Shown: positions 26,286-35,926, counted from the stretch's first letter. The stretch: 64,000 bases of DNA from Vibrio maritimus (GCF_021441885.1 NZ_CP090438.1:1426001-1490000), one strand, 5' to 3'. Program-made: numbers and translations. Notes: generated from the letters alone by a model not told the origin.

Positions 26286-28592
26286 CTAAAGCGCCATTAG
26301 ATATTCAACCAGTTCGTTTCGAGCTTGCTGACTCGCATTGAAGTAGTTATCTGATTGAGCTTGGGCATCACCGCCGTGTCTTTGCATTACGGCATCAACG
26401 CTGGTCGCTTGTCCATCATGCATTAGCGTCAGCGCATTGGCATCGCCACTTTTTACGTAGCCGCTCAAACCGACTCCCCAGAGTGGGGCAGTACGGAATG
26501 CGCCCTCACCAAGGTCGTGAAGGAGTAGGTCGGTATACGGATGAATCGTCTGATTCGATAGCTCTGGAAATTCAGTGTCAGTACCAGTTTGTACCGTCAT
26601 TTTATGGCAAGAGTTACACCCAAACTCTTGGAAACGGTTATGTCCAGGCATGGTTGTTAGGTTTTGACGAGGCGTGGGTACGGCCACAAGCTTCGTATAC
26701 ACTACCATATCTTGAACATGATTATCTGCGAGCTCCACGGGGCCAAAGCCCTCGAAACTGGTGCCAATACCCATATCGTCATGCAGCGCCTTAGCGATTT
26801 GATGCTCAACACTCATAGTTTCTGCTCGCCATCCAAAGCGGCCAACGTACTGTTGTCCTTCTACCGTCACGTAGTTAACCGTTCCTCCATTTTCCTGAGC
26901 CCACTGTTCAATAGTTTCTTGAGGGATGTTCTCGAGTAAACCTAAACCAAACATCTTAGGAGGGACAACATCCTGTCTTGCTTGCATATCTCCCACGCCA
27001 TTGAGCGTGTGACATTGGGTACAGCTTGGTTGAATGGGGTCAGTGGTTAATCCTGCCATTTCAGGGAAAGGTAGGTTGCCGTTGATCGCTTGTGGACCCG
27101 GTAGGAACTCCTCGACGTGATCACCCGTTGTAAAGTTAGTGTGGATCAGGCGACGTCCGTCTAGCCATGATTGTACGTTTCCTCTATCAAGATTGTATGC
27201 ATGTTGCATAAAACTTAAGCGTTGCTGTGCACCACCGCTTGCAGAGAGCTGCGGTACAGTTGTATCTCCACCGAGCTGAGCGAAGCTGTCATTAATGTTG
27301 AGTGGTCCTACTGCATTATCGCGATTGTTTACGGTCAACCCCTGCCCCAAGACATATCTAAAAGTTTGTCCGTAGTAATTGACGTTATCGCCTGTTGTTT
27401 GAGCTCGGTCGAAGCTGATAGTGGTCTCAAACTCAATCTGCTCGCCGGCTTCAAATGGTCGATTGATATGAGGCCAACGTTGCATAACGGCGCGCCATGT
27501 CGTGGCTGTCGCTCGTTGGTCACGAGTTGCTTGGCACGCAGGGACAACTGAACCATCGTTTAACACCACATCCATAACATAGCCGTAGGAGAAGTTTGTC
27601 TCATCACCATAAATCTTGTGGTAACGCCAGTTAGGTGTTTGTTGGTTGCAAGATTTTTCATTGCCAAACACATCGGTCATTGCGAGCGGTATTGCGCTGT
27701 TTAATGTCACAACGACACAAGGTTCCGTCGTGTCACAGGCTGATTGTCTTAAATCACTCGCGCTTGGCTGAGTATAGTCCTCTAATACAAAGGAGCCGAA
27801 GCGACCTTCCCAATACTCCACATTAAAGTTGTTGAAGTCATTACCCGAAAGTTCATGTCGGACACGATAACGTTCCGCGATTTCATTAACTACGACACCA
27901 TCACCGCCCGAAACGGGATTCCGAGCGAACACAGAGTCCGTGAACTGACCCGTTTCACCCTGGTTATCAGTAGCTTGGTAGGTAACCTGATAAGTCCCTT
28001 GTAATGAAGGTGTGAACTGCCATGCACCTTGTGCTTGTGAAATAGTTTCGTTTAATACGATTTGATTATCTGGCGCGGTTATGCGAACTGAAAGTGTAGT
28101 AATTGAAGCCTGTTCACTGGTAGCAGTTGCAGAAATAGAAACGACCTCGCCGACGGTTGCATTGCTCGGTGAAGCGCTTGTGCTGATTGTAGGAGCGTCG
28201 GGTTCAATCGGGGGCGGTGTTGTGCCGCCTCCATCGCCACCTGCGTCTGCAGTAATGGTGTATTCAGGTGAAATGTACTGCGAGAGCACATTGTCTTGGA
28301 CTTTTAGCTGCAATCGATAGGATTCGCCGGTAACAATGGCTTGCTCTGCCACCGTCCTTTGCCAAAATCCATCGACGAGCTGTGCACTACCGCAGTAATC
28401 ATCGACACACAAATAGGCCCATTGGCCTGTCCAACCACCATCTTCCGCATACGCAATCGCAGGGTTGCCTGACTCGATGCGGGTATTGATCTCTGCGTAA
28501 GAGAGTGGACTGTATATAGCGACGATTATAGAGCCTAACCCTAATGCCTTTAGGTATTTGTGGTTAGGAGGAGAGTACTCGCTTTTATGCAT
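26286..28592 (-). CDS. CBM31-like module fused to di-haem (DUF1111-type) oxidoreductase
   Basis: This 768-aa secreted protein has a signal peptide (about 1-33). A CBM31-like module follows at about 35-115, whose GGWTGQWAYLCVDDYC matches the GWSAEWNYVCLNGLC of the xylanase modules. Next come a Gly/Pro linker (116-133), an Ig-like domain (134-225), an unassigned beta-rich region (about 235-480) and a C-terminal di-haem domain. The last has haem motifs CTQCH (524-528) and CNSCH (659-663), and FGLGLLENIP, GRFGW, NQTIHPYTDLLLHD and PLWGVGL. These are hallmarks of the thiol-oxidoreductase/di-haem peroxidase-like family. It would act outside the inner membrane, bound to xylan. The start at 28592 is chosen for its GGAAG site. 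It is divergent from the beta-1,3-xylanase gene. Redox partner unknown. Confidence 0.83.
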   Translation of the reverse strand: MHKSEYSPPNHKYLKALGLGSIIVAIYSPLSYAEINTRIESGNPAIAYAEDGGWTGQWAYLCVDDYCGSAQLVDGFWQRTVAEQAIVTGESYRLQLKVQDNVLSQYISPEYTITADAGGDGGGTTPPPIEPDAPTISTSASPSNATVGEVVSISATATSEQASITTLSVRITAPDNQIVLNETISQAQGAWQFTPSLQGTYQVTYQATDNQGETGQFTDSVFARNPVSGGDGVVVNEIAERYRVRHELSGNDFNNFNVEYWEGRFGSFVLEDYTQPSASDLRQSACDTTEPCVVVTLNSAIPLAMTDVFGNEKSCNQQTPNWRYHKIYGDETNFSYGYVMDVVLNDGSVVPACQATRDQRATATTWRAVMQRWPHINRPFEAGEQIEFETTISFDRAQTTGDNVNYYGQTFRYVLGQGLTVNNRDNAVGPLNINDSFAQLGGDTTVPQLSASGGAQQRLSFMQHAYNLDRGNVQSWLDGRRLIHTNFTTGDHVEEFLPGPQAINGNLPFPEMAGLTTDPIQPSCTQCHTLNGVGDMQARQDVVPPKMFGLGLLENIPQETIEQWAQENGGTVNYVTVEGQQYVGRFGWRAETMSVEHQIAKALHDDMGIGTSFEGFGPVELADNHVQDMVVYTKLVAVPTPRQNLTTMPGHNRFQEFGCNSCHKMTVQTGTDTEFPELSNQTIHPYTDLLLHDLGEGAFRTAPLWGVGLSGYVKSGDANALTLMHDGQATSVDAVMQRHGGDAQAQSDNYFNASQQARNELVEYLMAL

Positions 28593-28996
28593 AACATTAA
28601 CTTCCATATTAATTGATGTTATTGGTTTGATTTCCCTATTATCTCTAGCAGCTGATGAGGGGAAGGGTATTACGAAAACTCACTTGTTGTTTACCGAATT
28701 TAATTAACTTGAGATGAATTTGTTTTTCTTGTTACGCAGATGACAATTGTCACATTTTGCTTCTTTAGTAAATTATTTTTGATCTTTTCATAACTAACGA
28801 ATTTTTGTGATGTGAGTCATTGCTGCTAGGTATTTTTCGTTGGTTGGATCAACTTTATTATTATCATAGTAATCAATATCAATTATGATTTTTTCTGATT
28901 ATATTTTCATATTTTTCTTGTGTGATTTTGCTCAAATAATATATCGACATCTTTAATCTATGCTCTTTCTCGATTCGTCATACATGGAGAAAAGTA
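28593..28996. other. Divergent promoter region, di-haem and xylanase genes
   Basis: This AT-rich spacer contains a CRP-like site (TGTGATGTGAGTCATT at 28806-28821, 8 of 10 consensus bases). The 16-mer ATCAATTATGATTTTT at 28879-28894 recurs upstream of xylA at 44163-44178. Confidence 0.45.
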
Positions 28997-30745
28997 ATGA
29001 AACGAACCTATTTGTCATTAATCGCTGCAGGAGCAATGTCACTATCTGCGTCAGCATGGAGTTTGGACGGAGTGTTAGTGCCCGAGAGTGGTATTTTAGT
29101 CTCTGTCGGTCAAGACGTGGACAGCGTAAACGATTATGCAAGTGCTTTGGGAACAATACCGGCGGGTGTGACAAACTACGTCGGAATCGTCAATTTGGAT
29201 GGTCTGAATTCCGATGCGGATGCTGGCGCTGGTCGCAACAATATTGCTGAACTTGCTAACGCTTACCCAACAAGTGCACTAGTGATTGGCGTGTCGATGA
29301 ATGGTGAAGTCGATGCGGTTGCTAGCGGGCAATATAACGCTAATATCGATACGTTATTAAATACCCTTGCTGGTTACGATAGGCCTGTTTATCTTCGCTG
29401 GGCATATGAGGTTGATGGACCATGGAATGGCCATTCACCGAGTGGTATTGTGACTAGCTTCCAATATGTCCATGATCGCATCATTGCCTTGGGACATCAG
29501 GCGAAAATATCCTTAGTGTGGCAAGTGGCTTCGTACTGTCCGACTCCAGGTGGTCAACTTGATCAATGGTGGCCGGGCTCTGAATACGTAGACTGGGTAG
29601 GTCTATCTTATTTTGCTCCTCAAGATTGTAACTGGGATCGTGTTAATGAAGCCGCTCAGTTTGCGCGAAGCAAAGGCAAACCACTTTTCTTAAATGAATC
29701 GACGCCTCAACGCTACCAAGTTGCCGATCTTACCTATTCAGCAGATCCAGCTAAGGGCACTAATCGACAGAGTAAAACTTCTCAGCAGCTGTGGGATGAG
29801 TGGTTTGCACCTTACTTTCAGTTTATGAGTGATAACTCAGACATTGTAAGAGGTTTCACCTACATCAATGCTGACTGGGATAGCCAGTGGCGTTGGGCCG
29901 CTCCTTATAATGAAGGATATTGGGGTGACAGCCGAGTTCAAGCTAATGCATTGATTAAATCGAACTGGCAGCAGGAGATTGCGAAAGGACAATACATCAA
30001 CCACTCTGAGACACTGTTCGAGACATTAGGCTATGGCTCAACTGGCGGTGGTGGTGATAATGGCGGTGGAGATAACGGTGGTGGCGATAATGGAGGAACG
30101 AATCCAACAGAGCCGTGCAATGAAGACTTCGGGTACCGATACGTGAGCGATTCTACCATAGAAGTTTTCCACAAAAATAATGGCTGGTCAGCGGAATGGA
30201 ACTACGTCTGTTTGAATGGACTCTGCTTGCAAGGAGAACTCAAGAATGGTGAGTATGTCAAACAGTTTGATGCGCAGCTGGGCTCGACATACGGTATCGA
30301 GTTTAAAGTGGCAGATGGAGGAGCGCAGTTCATAACCGACAAGTCTGTCACTTTTGAAAATCAACAATGTGGCTCTACTGGCACACCAGGTGGTGGCGAT
30401 AACGGCTCTGGCGTTGACAATGGAGGTGACAACGGAAGTGGTGGCGACAATGGTTCAGGTGGCGGCACCGATCCCAGTCAATGTAGCGCTGATTTTGGTT
30501 ACAATTATCGCTCGGACACAGAGATTGAGGTATTTCATAAAGATCTTGGTTGGTCTGCAAGTTGGAACTACATCTGCTTAGATGACTATTGTGTACCAGG
30601 TGATAATTCTGGAGATCGCTATAGTCGTAGCTTTAATGCAACTTTAGGTAGTGACTATAAAATTACATTTAAAGTAGAAGACAGCGCCTCTCAGTTTATT
30701 ACCGAGAAAAACATCACGTTCGGGAATACAAGTTGCGCTCAATAA
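28997..30745 (+). CDS. Endo-beta-1,3-xylanase, GH26 with two CBM31 modules
   Basis: This 582-aa secreted enzyme should hydrolyse beta-1,3-xylan of marine algae. A signal peptide (1-22) precedes a GH26 catalytic domain (about 23-345). The acid/base Glu138 (RWAYEVDGPWNG) and nucleophile Glu234 (LFLNESTP) fall at exactly the numbers reported for the Vibrio beta-1,3-xylanase with the same design. Two CBM31-like modules (about 373-455 and 493-582) follow; each begins C..DFGY and carries GWSA.WNY.CL...C. They are joined by Gly/Asn/Asp linkers. The ATG follows a TGGAGAAA site. It is divergent from the CBM31 di-haem gene. Confidence 0.9.
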   Translation: MKRTYLSLIAAGAMSLSASAWSLDGVLVPESGILVSVGQDVDSVNDYASALGTIPAGVTNYVGIVNLDGLNSDADAGAGRNNIAELANAYPTSALVIGVSMNGEVDAVASGQYNANIDTLLNTLAGYDRPVYLRWAYEVDGPWNGHSPSGIVTSFQYVHDRIIALGHQAKISLVWQVASYCPTPGGQLDQWWPGSEYVDWVGLSYFAPQDCNWDRVNEAAQFARSKGKPLFLNESTPQRYQVADLTYSADPAKGTNRQSKTSQQLWDEWFAPYFQFMSDNSDIVRGFTYINADWDSQWRWAAPYNEGYWGDSRVQANALIKSNWQQEIAKGQYINHSETLFETLGYGSTGGGGDNGGGDNGGGDNGGTNPTEPCNEDFGYRYVSDSTIEVFHKNNGWSAEWNYVCLNGLCLQGELKNGEYVKQFDAQLGSTYGIEFKVADGGAQFITDKSVTFENQQCGSTGTPGGGDNGSGVDNGGDNGSGGDNGSGGGTDPSQCSADFGYNYRSDTEIEVFHKDLGWSASWNYICLDDYCVPGDNSGDRYSRSFNATLGSDYKITFKVEDSASQFITEKNITFGNTSCAQ

Positions 30746-30754
30746 GTAACCACT

Positions 30755-30788
30755 AAAAATAGAGGGGTTAATAGCCTCTCTATTTTTA
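30755..30788 (+). terminator. Terminator of the xylanase gene
   Basis: AAAAATAGAGGGG and CCTCTCTATTTTT form a long stem followed by AT-rich sequence. Confidence 0.75.
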
Positions 30789-30916
30789 TTTAAATAAGAC
30801 AATATATCTTACTGTTATGGTTTCATATGGTGAAGTATGAGGCCCAGTTTATTTGTAATACTACTTTTTGTTGTCAGTTCTTAATTCTACCTTACAACAT
30901 TTCATACTCTTCATTC

Positions 30917-30938
30917 ACGATGTGATCTCGCACATCGT
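30917..30938. promoter_or_regulatory. Perfect inverted repeat upstream of the epimerase gene
   Basis: ACGATGTG and CACATCGT flank ATCTCG. It lies about 85 bp in front of the epimerase gene and is probably an operator; the half-site spacing differs from CRP. Confidence 0.4.
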
Positions 30939-31023
30939 TATCATTTTACATCAACCTAGAGCTAAATATCATAATAGCGCAATGCTATCCGCTTTCTAAA
31001 ATCGTAATAAAAAAGGAGTGGAT

Positions 31024-32067
31024 ATGGACCATAAAACAACATTAGTCGAGCCTTCTGCCTGGGGCGACTACTCACTGTATTGTTTAGAAAACAGTAACGG
31101 TGTCCGCGTCGAAATTAGTGACTTAGGCGCATCCATAGTGAGCTTCAAACTCAAAGATAGATACCATAGAGAAAGAAACATAGTTCTTGGTTACAACCGT
31201 CCAGAGCATTACCTAGCGGGACAAGCGTACGTGGGCGGTGTTGTTGGACCTTGGGGCAATCGTATTGAAAATGGTCGCTATGATCACGCTGGAAATCCTA
31301 TTCAGCTATGCCAAAACGAAGGGAGTAACCATCTACATGGTGGTGATTGTGAACTTCACAAACGTCGCTGGGACGTTACTATCTTGGCCGCTCAGGGGGT
31401 TACGCTTGAGACGCAGGTAAACAAAGGAGAGGGGGGCTATCCTGCAAATTTGAGGATTTGCGTAACCTATCGTTTAAGTGACGCTAATGAACTGACGGTT
31501 CACTATTGGGTTGAATCGGACGATGATTGTCCCGTTAATCTGACGCATCACGCTTACTTCAATCTAAGCGGAGGCAAGCATGATGTTCAGGGGCATATAG
31601 TGGCGATTGATGCTGACGAGTACTGGGATACTAATGCTGAGCAAATCCCTACGCAATCACGTTCAGTGATGGGCACTGCCATGGACTTCCTTCAACCGAA
31701 ACGAATTGCTTTGGGCTTTGCCACAGAAGAAGCGGCGCTTGTCTCCGCTGGTGGCTACGATCATTGTTTTATTCTGAATGGTGAGGGGTTGAGACCCGTA
31801 GGGTGGGCATTTGAGCAATCAGGTGGGATTGTCCTCGAGGTGATGTCAGATAGACCCGCAATGCAGTTCTACACTGGAAATCACTTGGGTGACCATAAAG
31901 ATTCATTCGACAAACCGTTTGGTACACATATGGGATTTTGTTTCGAGACCCAAAGTTACCCAAATCAAGTCAATATGCCAGATATCGCTGATCAAGTATT
32001 AGTAACACCTAATCGTCCTTTTAACTCTACAACGGTGTTTAAAGCGAGCGTGGAGGGTCACGCGTAA
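31024..32067 (+). CDS. galM: Aldose 1-epimerase
   Basis: This 347-aa cytoplasmic mutarotase interconverts the alpha and beta anomers of an aldose such as xylose. Family features are NRIENGRY, the catalytic His in LTHHAYFNLSG and the catalytic Glu in FCFETQSYPNQVN near the end. The ATG at 31024 lies 5 nt after AAGGAG; a GTG six bases upstream overlaps that site. It stands alone between terminators. In this locus it would supply alpha-xylose to the isomerase. Confidence 0.87.
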   Translation: MDHKTTLVEPSAWGDYSLYCLENSNGVRVEISDLGASIVSFKLKDRYHRERNIVLGYNRPEHYLAGQAYVGGVVGPWGNRIENGRYDHAGNPIQLCQNEGSNHLHGGDCELHKRRWDVTILAAQGVTLETQVNKGEGGYPANLRICVTYRLSDANELTVHYWVESDDDCPVNLTHHAYFNLSGGKHDVQGHIVAIDADEYWDTNAEQIPTQSRSVMGTAMDFLQPKRIALGFATEEAALVSAGGYDHCFILNGEGLRPVGWAFEQSGGIVLEVMSDRPAMQFYTGNHLGDHKDSFDKPFGTHMGFCFETQSYPNQVNMPDIADQVLVTPNRPFNSTTVFKASVEGHA

Positions 32068-32090
32068 CATTCTGTTTTAAAGCAATAAAT

Positions 32091-32121
32091 AAAAAGGACA
32101 GTCAATAAACTGTCCTTTTTT
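32091..32121. terminator. Bidirectional terminator, epimerase and chemoreceptor genes
   Basis: AAAAAGGACAGT and ACTGTCCTTTTT form a stem with T runs on both strands between two converging genes. Confidence 0.8.
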
Positions 32122-32144
32122 GTGGTCAATAATAAATGCTCAAG

Positions 32145-34181
32145 TTAGGTGGGTTTGATGTCTGTACTCGTGCTGATATCGAACCTTTGAATAATGTGAG
32201 TATTAATCTGTACGACGTTCTCTAGCTCTTGGCACTGCGCCTCTGTCTTCTGACACATGTCGCTGATTTGCACAGATTCGTCTTTTAGTACATTCATGCT
32301 TTCAACGAGTTGTCGTGCCACTATGCTTTGTTCTTCGGCGGATGCGCTGACTTGAATGCTCATGCCGTTAACAATATTAATGTCTTCAAGTACCTTGGAA
32401 TAACTGTTTCCAACTAAGGTCGCATCGTCAGCGTTTTGTTTTGAATGACTCACACATTCACGCACTTCTGTAGCGATATCAGCAATCTCAGCGTTTAAGT
32501 CACCCAAAATAGATTGAATCGTCAAGGTTGAGTTTTGAGTCTTCTCTGCTAATTGTCGAATTTCATTTGCGACTACAGAGAACCCTCTGCCGTGTTCACC
32601 AGCGCGAGCTGACTCGATTGCCGCGTTCAGTGCAAGAAGGTTAGTTTGCTCTGCAATGTTTTGAATAACTTGTAAGACGGACTCAACCGATTGACTGCGC
32701 TCCAGCAAGCTGTCCATTTTCTTATCACATTGGCCAAGCTGTTCGGCAAGCGACAATATAGAGTTGATGCTGTTGTTAGTAACTCCCGCGCACTCATCAC
32801 CGTTAAGCTTCGCACGACCAATGGCATCTTGAGTCGAGGTTGCAGCCGAAGCGACTTCTTGAATGGCAAGATTCATTTGCTCTAGAGAAACAGACATAGC
32901 CTCGATGTTTAGATTCTGCTTGTTAGTGACTTGCGCAGTGTGTTCTGTGCGAGTCGCAATAGTATGACTCGCTGACAATAAAGATTTAGAACCAGATTGG
33001 AGCTGAGACACGATATCAAGTAAGTGGCTCTGCACTTGGTTCGTTGCCGAACTAAGTTGTCCAAACTCATCTTTACTGACGGGAATATCTTCGTTAGTTA
33101 AACGTCCGTTGGCGATACGAGTTAGAGAAGTGATGAGTTTGGACATAGCAGAGCGAATGCGAAGAGTAAGCAGCGAACTCGCACCTATAGCAATGACCAA
33201 CGCCATCGCTAGCAGACCTAATGTTACCTGTGTCGCTGTCGTGGCGGATTGGCGTGAGCTATTTATCTTGTTCTGTGTCATCAAAACGAGTTGAGCCTCC
33301 ACTTCATTGAGTTGGCTCTTAAGGGAGCTGTTGGCTTGCATTAACAGTGCTTGCTGCTCCACAGTCACGTTTTGTTGCTCTAAGTTATTTAGGTGCAGTG
33401 TCAGCACACCATCAGCGGAATTTATGGCTGTAAAAAGCGGTTCAAGTATAGATGCTGCTTCTAGAGAAAATGCCGGGTTTTTCTTGGCGATGAAGTCGAT
33501 TTTCTTTTCAAGCATACGGTTGTGTCGGTCTAGCCCGGATTTAACCACCCAGACTTCATCTGATGTAGTAAGTAATAGTATCTGACGGATCAGTTTATCG
33601 GCGGAATTAAAATGAAACTGCAAAAATTGTATGTCTCGTTCTCTTACCCCTTCTGTTGCTTGCAGTTTATTAAGGTTATTCCCTATGGTGTCTGCCGATT
33701 GACTGTATAAAACCGCACTAAGCTGAGCACCGATAGAGGCTTGCGCCGAGATATCCTTACTTGCGAGCTGTGCCTCCATCAGAGGTACGAAGTCGGCTAG
33801 GGTGGTCGACAGCGTGTCGAGTTTAACTTGATCAAGAGTTGGCAACCAACTCACGATATCGAGCGCTGACAGCCAAGTGGCAAGCGCCTCCAGCTCATTA
33901 ATGAGTTCACTGCTGTCTACTGCCGTGGTTTCATTTTGTCGTACGCTTTCATCTCGGCGTGAGGTGTCTGGGTTGTATAGCGCGACTAAGTTAGACGCTT
34001 CTAAAAGACGATTCCTTAATTGGTTAAACTGATTGAGAGGGTCGATAACTTGAGATTCAACACTGTCGATTTGCTCGGTCATGTGTTGTGCATTTCGGTA
34101 TGCGCTGGCAGACAATAAGAATACACTGAGAGAGATAAGCGCGAAGACAAATATAATTTGTTTTATTATAGAATTTAGCAT
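32145..34181 (-). CDS. Methyl-accepting chemotaxis protein
   Basis: This 678-aa inner-membrane receptor has a first membrane segment at about 8-28 and a long periplasmic, helical sensor region (about 30-315). A second membrane segment (about 318-340), a HAMP domain and a cytoplasmic signalling domain follow. The receptor hairpin tip is EQTNLLALNAAIESARAGEH. It signals to CheA/CheW. Its location between the xylanase and the oligosaccharide importer suggests it senses xylan breakdown products, directly or through the periplasmic binding protein. This is inference from context. Confidence 0.9.
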   Translation of the reverse strand: MLNSIIKQIIFVFALISLSVFLLSASAYRNAQHMTEQIDSVESQVIDPLNQFNQLRNRLLEASNLVALYNPDTSRRDESVRQNETTAVDSSELINELEALATWLSALDIVSWLPTLDQVKLDTLSTTLADFVPLMEAQLASKDISAQASIGAQLSAVLYSQSADTIGNNLNKLQATEGVRERDIQFLQFHFNSADKLIRQILLLTTSDEVWVVKSGLDRHNRMLEKKIDFIAKKNPAFSLEAASILEPLFTAINSADGVLTLHLNNLEQQNVTVEQQALLMQANSSLKSQLNEVEAQLVLMTQNKINSSRQSATTATQVTLGLLAMALVIAIGASSLLTLRIRSAMSKLITSLTRIANGRLTNEDIPVSKDEFGQLSSATNQVQSHLLDIVSQLQSGSKSLLSASHTIATRTEHTAQVTNKQNLNIEAMSVSLEQMNLAIQEVASAATSTQDAIGRAKLNGDECAGVTNNSINSILSLAEQLGQCDKKMDSLLERSQSVESVLQVIQNIAEQTNLLALNAAIESARAGEHGRGFSVVANEIRQLAEKTQNSTLTIQSILGDLNAEIADIATEVRECVSHSKQNADDATLVGNSYSKVLEDINIVNGMSIQVSASAEEQSIVARQLVESMNVLKDESVQISDMCQKTEAQCQELENVVQINTHIIQRFDISTSTDIKPT

Positions 34182-34566
34182 CTGATTCCTTCCTATTATT
34201 GTCCTTTAATTGTAGTTTTGGTTCGATAATACCAAGTGTGATGTGAAGCATGATTAATTGATAATAATATTGATGGATGTCTCATATTCGACTAGTCTAA
34301 ATTCTGAATATATTTTCAAGGATTGAAACAAAAACTATGGCAAGTATTATTATATTTCTCACCACATTTATTCTATTTATTTCCAGTGAATAACAATATT
34401 TAGTAATGTCATTATGAAAAGTGATATTTATTATCTGATGTTACGCTGGTCACATTTCAAAGCTTGCCAAAGTTTCCATAACAACAAAAATAATATGTAA
34501 CTCTCACGTGAAGCTTACCCAGTTCGAGAGTCATATTGGATAAAAATTAAAAAATGGAGTAATACC
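34182..34566. other. Divergent promoter region, chemoreceptor and importer operon
   Basis: This is an AT-rich spacer. A strong CRP-like site, TGTTACGCTGGTCACA (34439-34454, 9 of 10 consensus bases), lies about 112 bp before the binding-protein start and suggests cAMP-dependent activation of the importer. I see no gene in it. Confidence 0.5.
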
Positions 34567-35832
34567 ATGCTAAGAAACCACAAACTTAGTAAAGTGTTTA
34601 GTGCTACAGCGATTTCCCTATTTCTTTCTTCTACAGCATTCGCTGACACCACGGTTCGAATGATGCACATCGAAACGGACCCGAACGTGCTTGGTGTATG
34701 GGAAGAGATTGCCAAAGACTTTGAAGCAAAGAACCCAGACATCAAGGTTAACCTCGAGTTTCTAGAGAACGAAGCGTTCAAAGCAAAACTGCCAACGCTA
34801 CTTCAGTCACAACAAAAACCTGACCTTTTCTATAGCTGGGGCGGTGGTAACTTCCAAGTTCGCGCCGAGTCTGGTTTGTTGGAAGACATGGAAGGTTACT
34901 CTGCAACTCTTAATCAAGAGCTGTCTGCTGCGGGCATGAATGCTTTCAAAATTGACGGCAAGCAGTACGGCGCGCCATACATGGTTAGCCAAGTGGGTTT
35001 TTGGTACAACAAGAAATTGTTCAAGCAAGCAGGAATCGATGGCGAAAGCATCCAAACATGGGATGAGTTCCTATCCGCTATTGAGAAACTAAAAGCAGCG
35101 GGTATTACTCCTATCGCAGTCGGTGGCGCAGATAAGTGGCCAATGCACTTTTACTGGAGCTACCTAGTAATGCGTGCGGGTGGTCAAGAAGCGTTTGCCG
35201 CAGCAATGCAAGACCAAGGCGATGGATTTGCTGGTGAAGCCTTTGTTCGTGCAGGTGAAGAACTTAAGCGCCTGGCTGCGCTAGAGCCGTTCCAGCCTGG
35301 CTTTATGGCAGCGGGTTATGGTGAATCTGCAGGTTTATTTGGTGACTACAAAGCCGCTATCCACCTAATGGGTGACTGGGATTATAACTTCCAAGCCCAA
35401 CAAGCGGTTGATAAGAAAGGTGTGGTTGATTCAGACCTTGGCTTCATGAACTTCCCGGTTCTTAAAGGTGGAGCAGGTGCGGGTAGTGACACGCTTGGCG
35501 GTATTAATGGTTTTGCATTCGCTAAAGGCGCTAAACCAGAAGCTGCAAAATGGCTCGAATTCTTCCTAAACGAAAACAGTCAAACCAAACTTGCTGAAAT
35601 TGACCAAATCATTCCAGTTGCAAAAGGTGCAGACAAAGGTCTGCAAAATCCATTCAAGCAAAAAATTTCCCAAACGATTTCAAGCGCTCAATGGCACCAA
35701 GTGTTCTTTGACCAAGCTCTAGGTGCAGATGTTGGTGGTGTTGTTAATGACATCTCTGTTGGCATCGTTAACGGCGACGTAACCCCGAAAGAGGCTGCTG
35801 AGCAAGTGCAAGAAGCGTGGGAGATGCGTTAA
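34567..35832 (+). CDS. ABC importer substrate-binding protein (oligosaccharide)
   Basis: This 421-aa periplasmic family 1 binding protein has a signal peptide ending TAFA. The mature part begins DTTVRMMHIETD, and the cleft residues include several Trp/Tyr (YSWGGGNF, DKWPMHFYWSYL, MGDWDYNF) typical of oligosaccharide binders. The ATG follows TGGAG. It heads the importer operon inside the xylan locus, so beta-1,3-xylo-oligosaccharides are the likely ligand. Confidence 0.9.
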   Translation: MLRNHKLSKVFSATAISLFLSSTAFADTTVRMMHIETDPNVLGVWEEIAKDFEAKNPDIKVNLEFLENEAFKAKLPTLLQSQQKPDLFYSWGGGNFQVRAESGLLEDMEGYSATLNQELSAAGMNAFKIDGKQYGAPYMVSQVGFWYNKKLFKQAGIDGESIQTWDEFLSAIEKLKAAGITPIAVGGADKWPMHFYWSYLVMRAGGQEAFAAAMQDQGDGFAGEAFVRAGEELKRLAALEPFQPGFMAAGYGESAGLFGDYKAAIHLMGDWDYNFQAQQAVDKKGVVDSDLGFMNFPVLKGGAGAGSDTLGGINGFAFAKGAKPEAAKWLEFFLNENSQTKLAEIDQIIPVAKGADKGLQNPFKQKISQTISSAQWHQVFFDQALGADVGGVVNDISVGIVNGDVTPKEAAEQVQEAWEMR

Positions 35833-35874
35833 TTCAACGTAATGGATGACGTTTAACGTTATTTAGCGTTCGTA

Positions 35875-35926
35875 AAAGCTGGCTATACCGACCTTGTCGG
35901 ACTTCGTTCACCTATTAGCCAGCTTT
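35875..35926 (+). other. Intercistronic nested hairpin
   Basis: AAAGCTGGCTA and TAGCCAGCTTT enclose a second stem, CCGAC/GTCGG. It lies between the binding-protein and permease genes and probably stabilises the upstream mRNA or attenuates the downstream genes. Confidence 0.55.

Noticed and set aside
30040..30470. Repetitive GGTGGTGATAATGG-type DNA in the xylanase gene
   Set aside because: It is the coding sequence of the Gly/Asn/Asp linkers between modules, not a mobile or regulatory repeat.
30917..30938. CRP site upstream of the epimerase gene
   Set aside because: The arms resemble CRP half sites but the spacing between TGTGA and CACA is two bases too short, so it is listed only as an unassigned palindrome.
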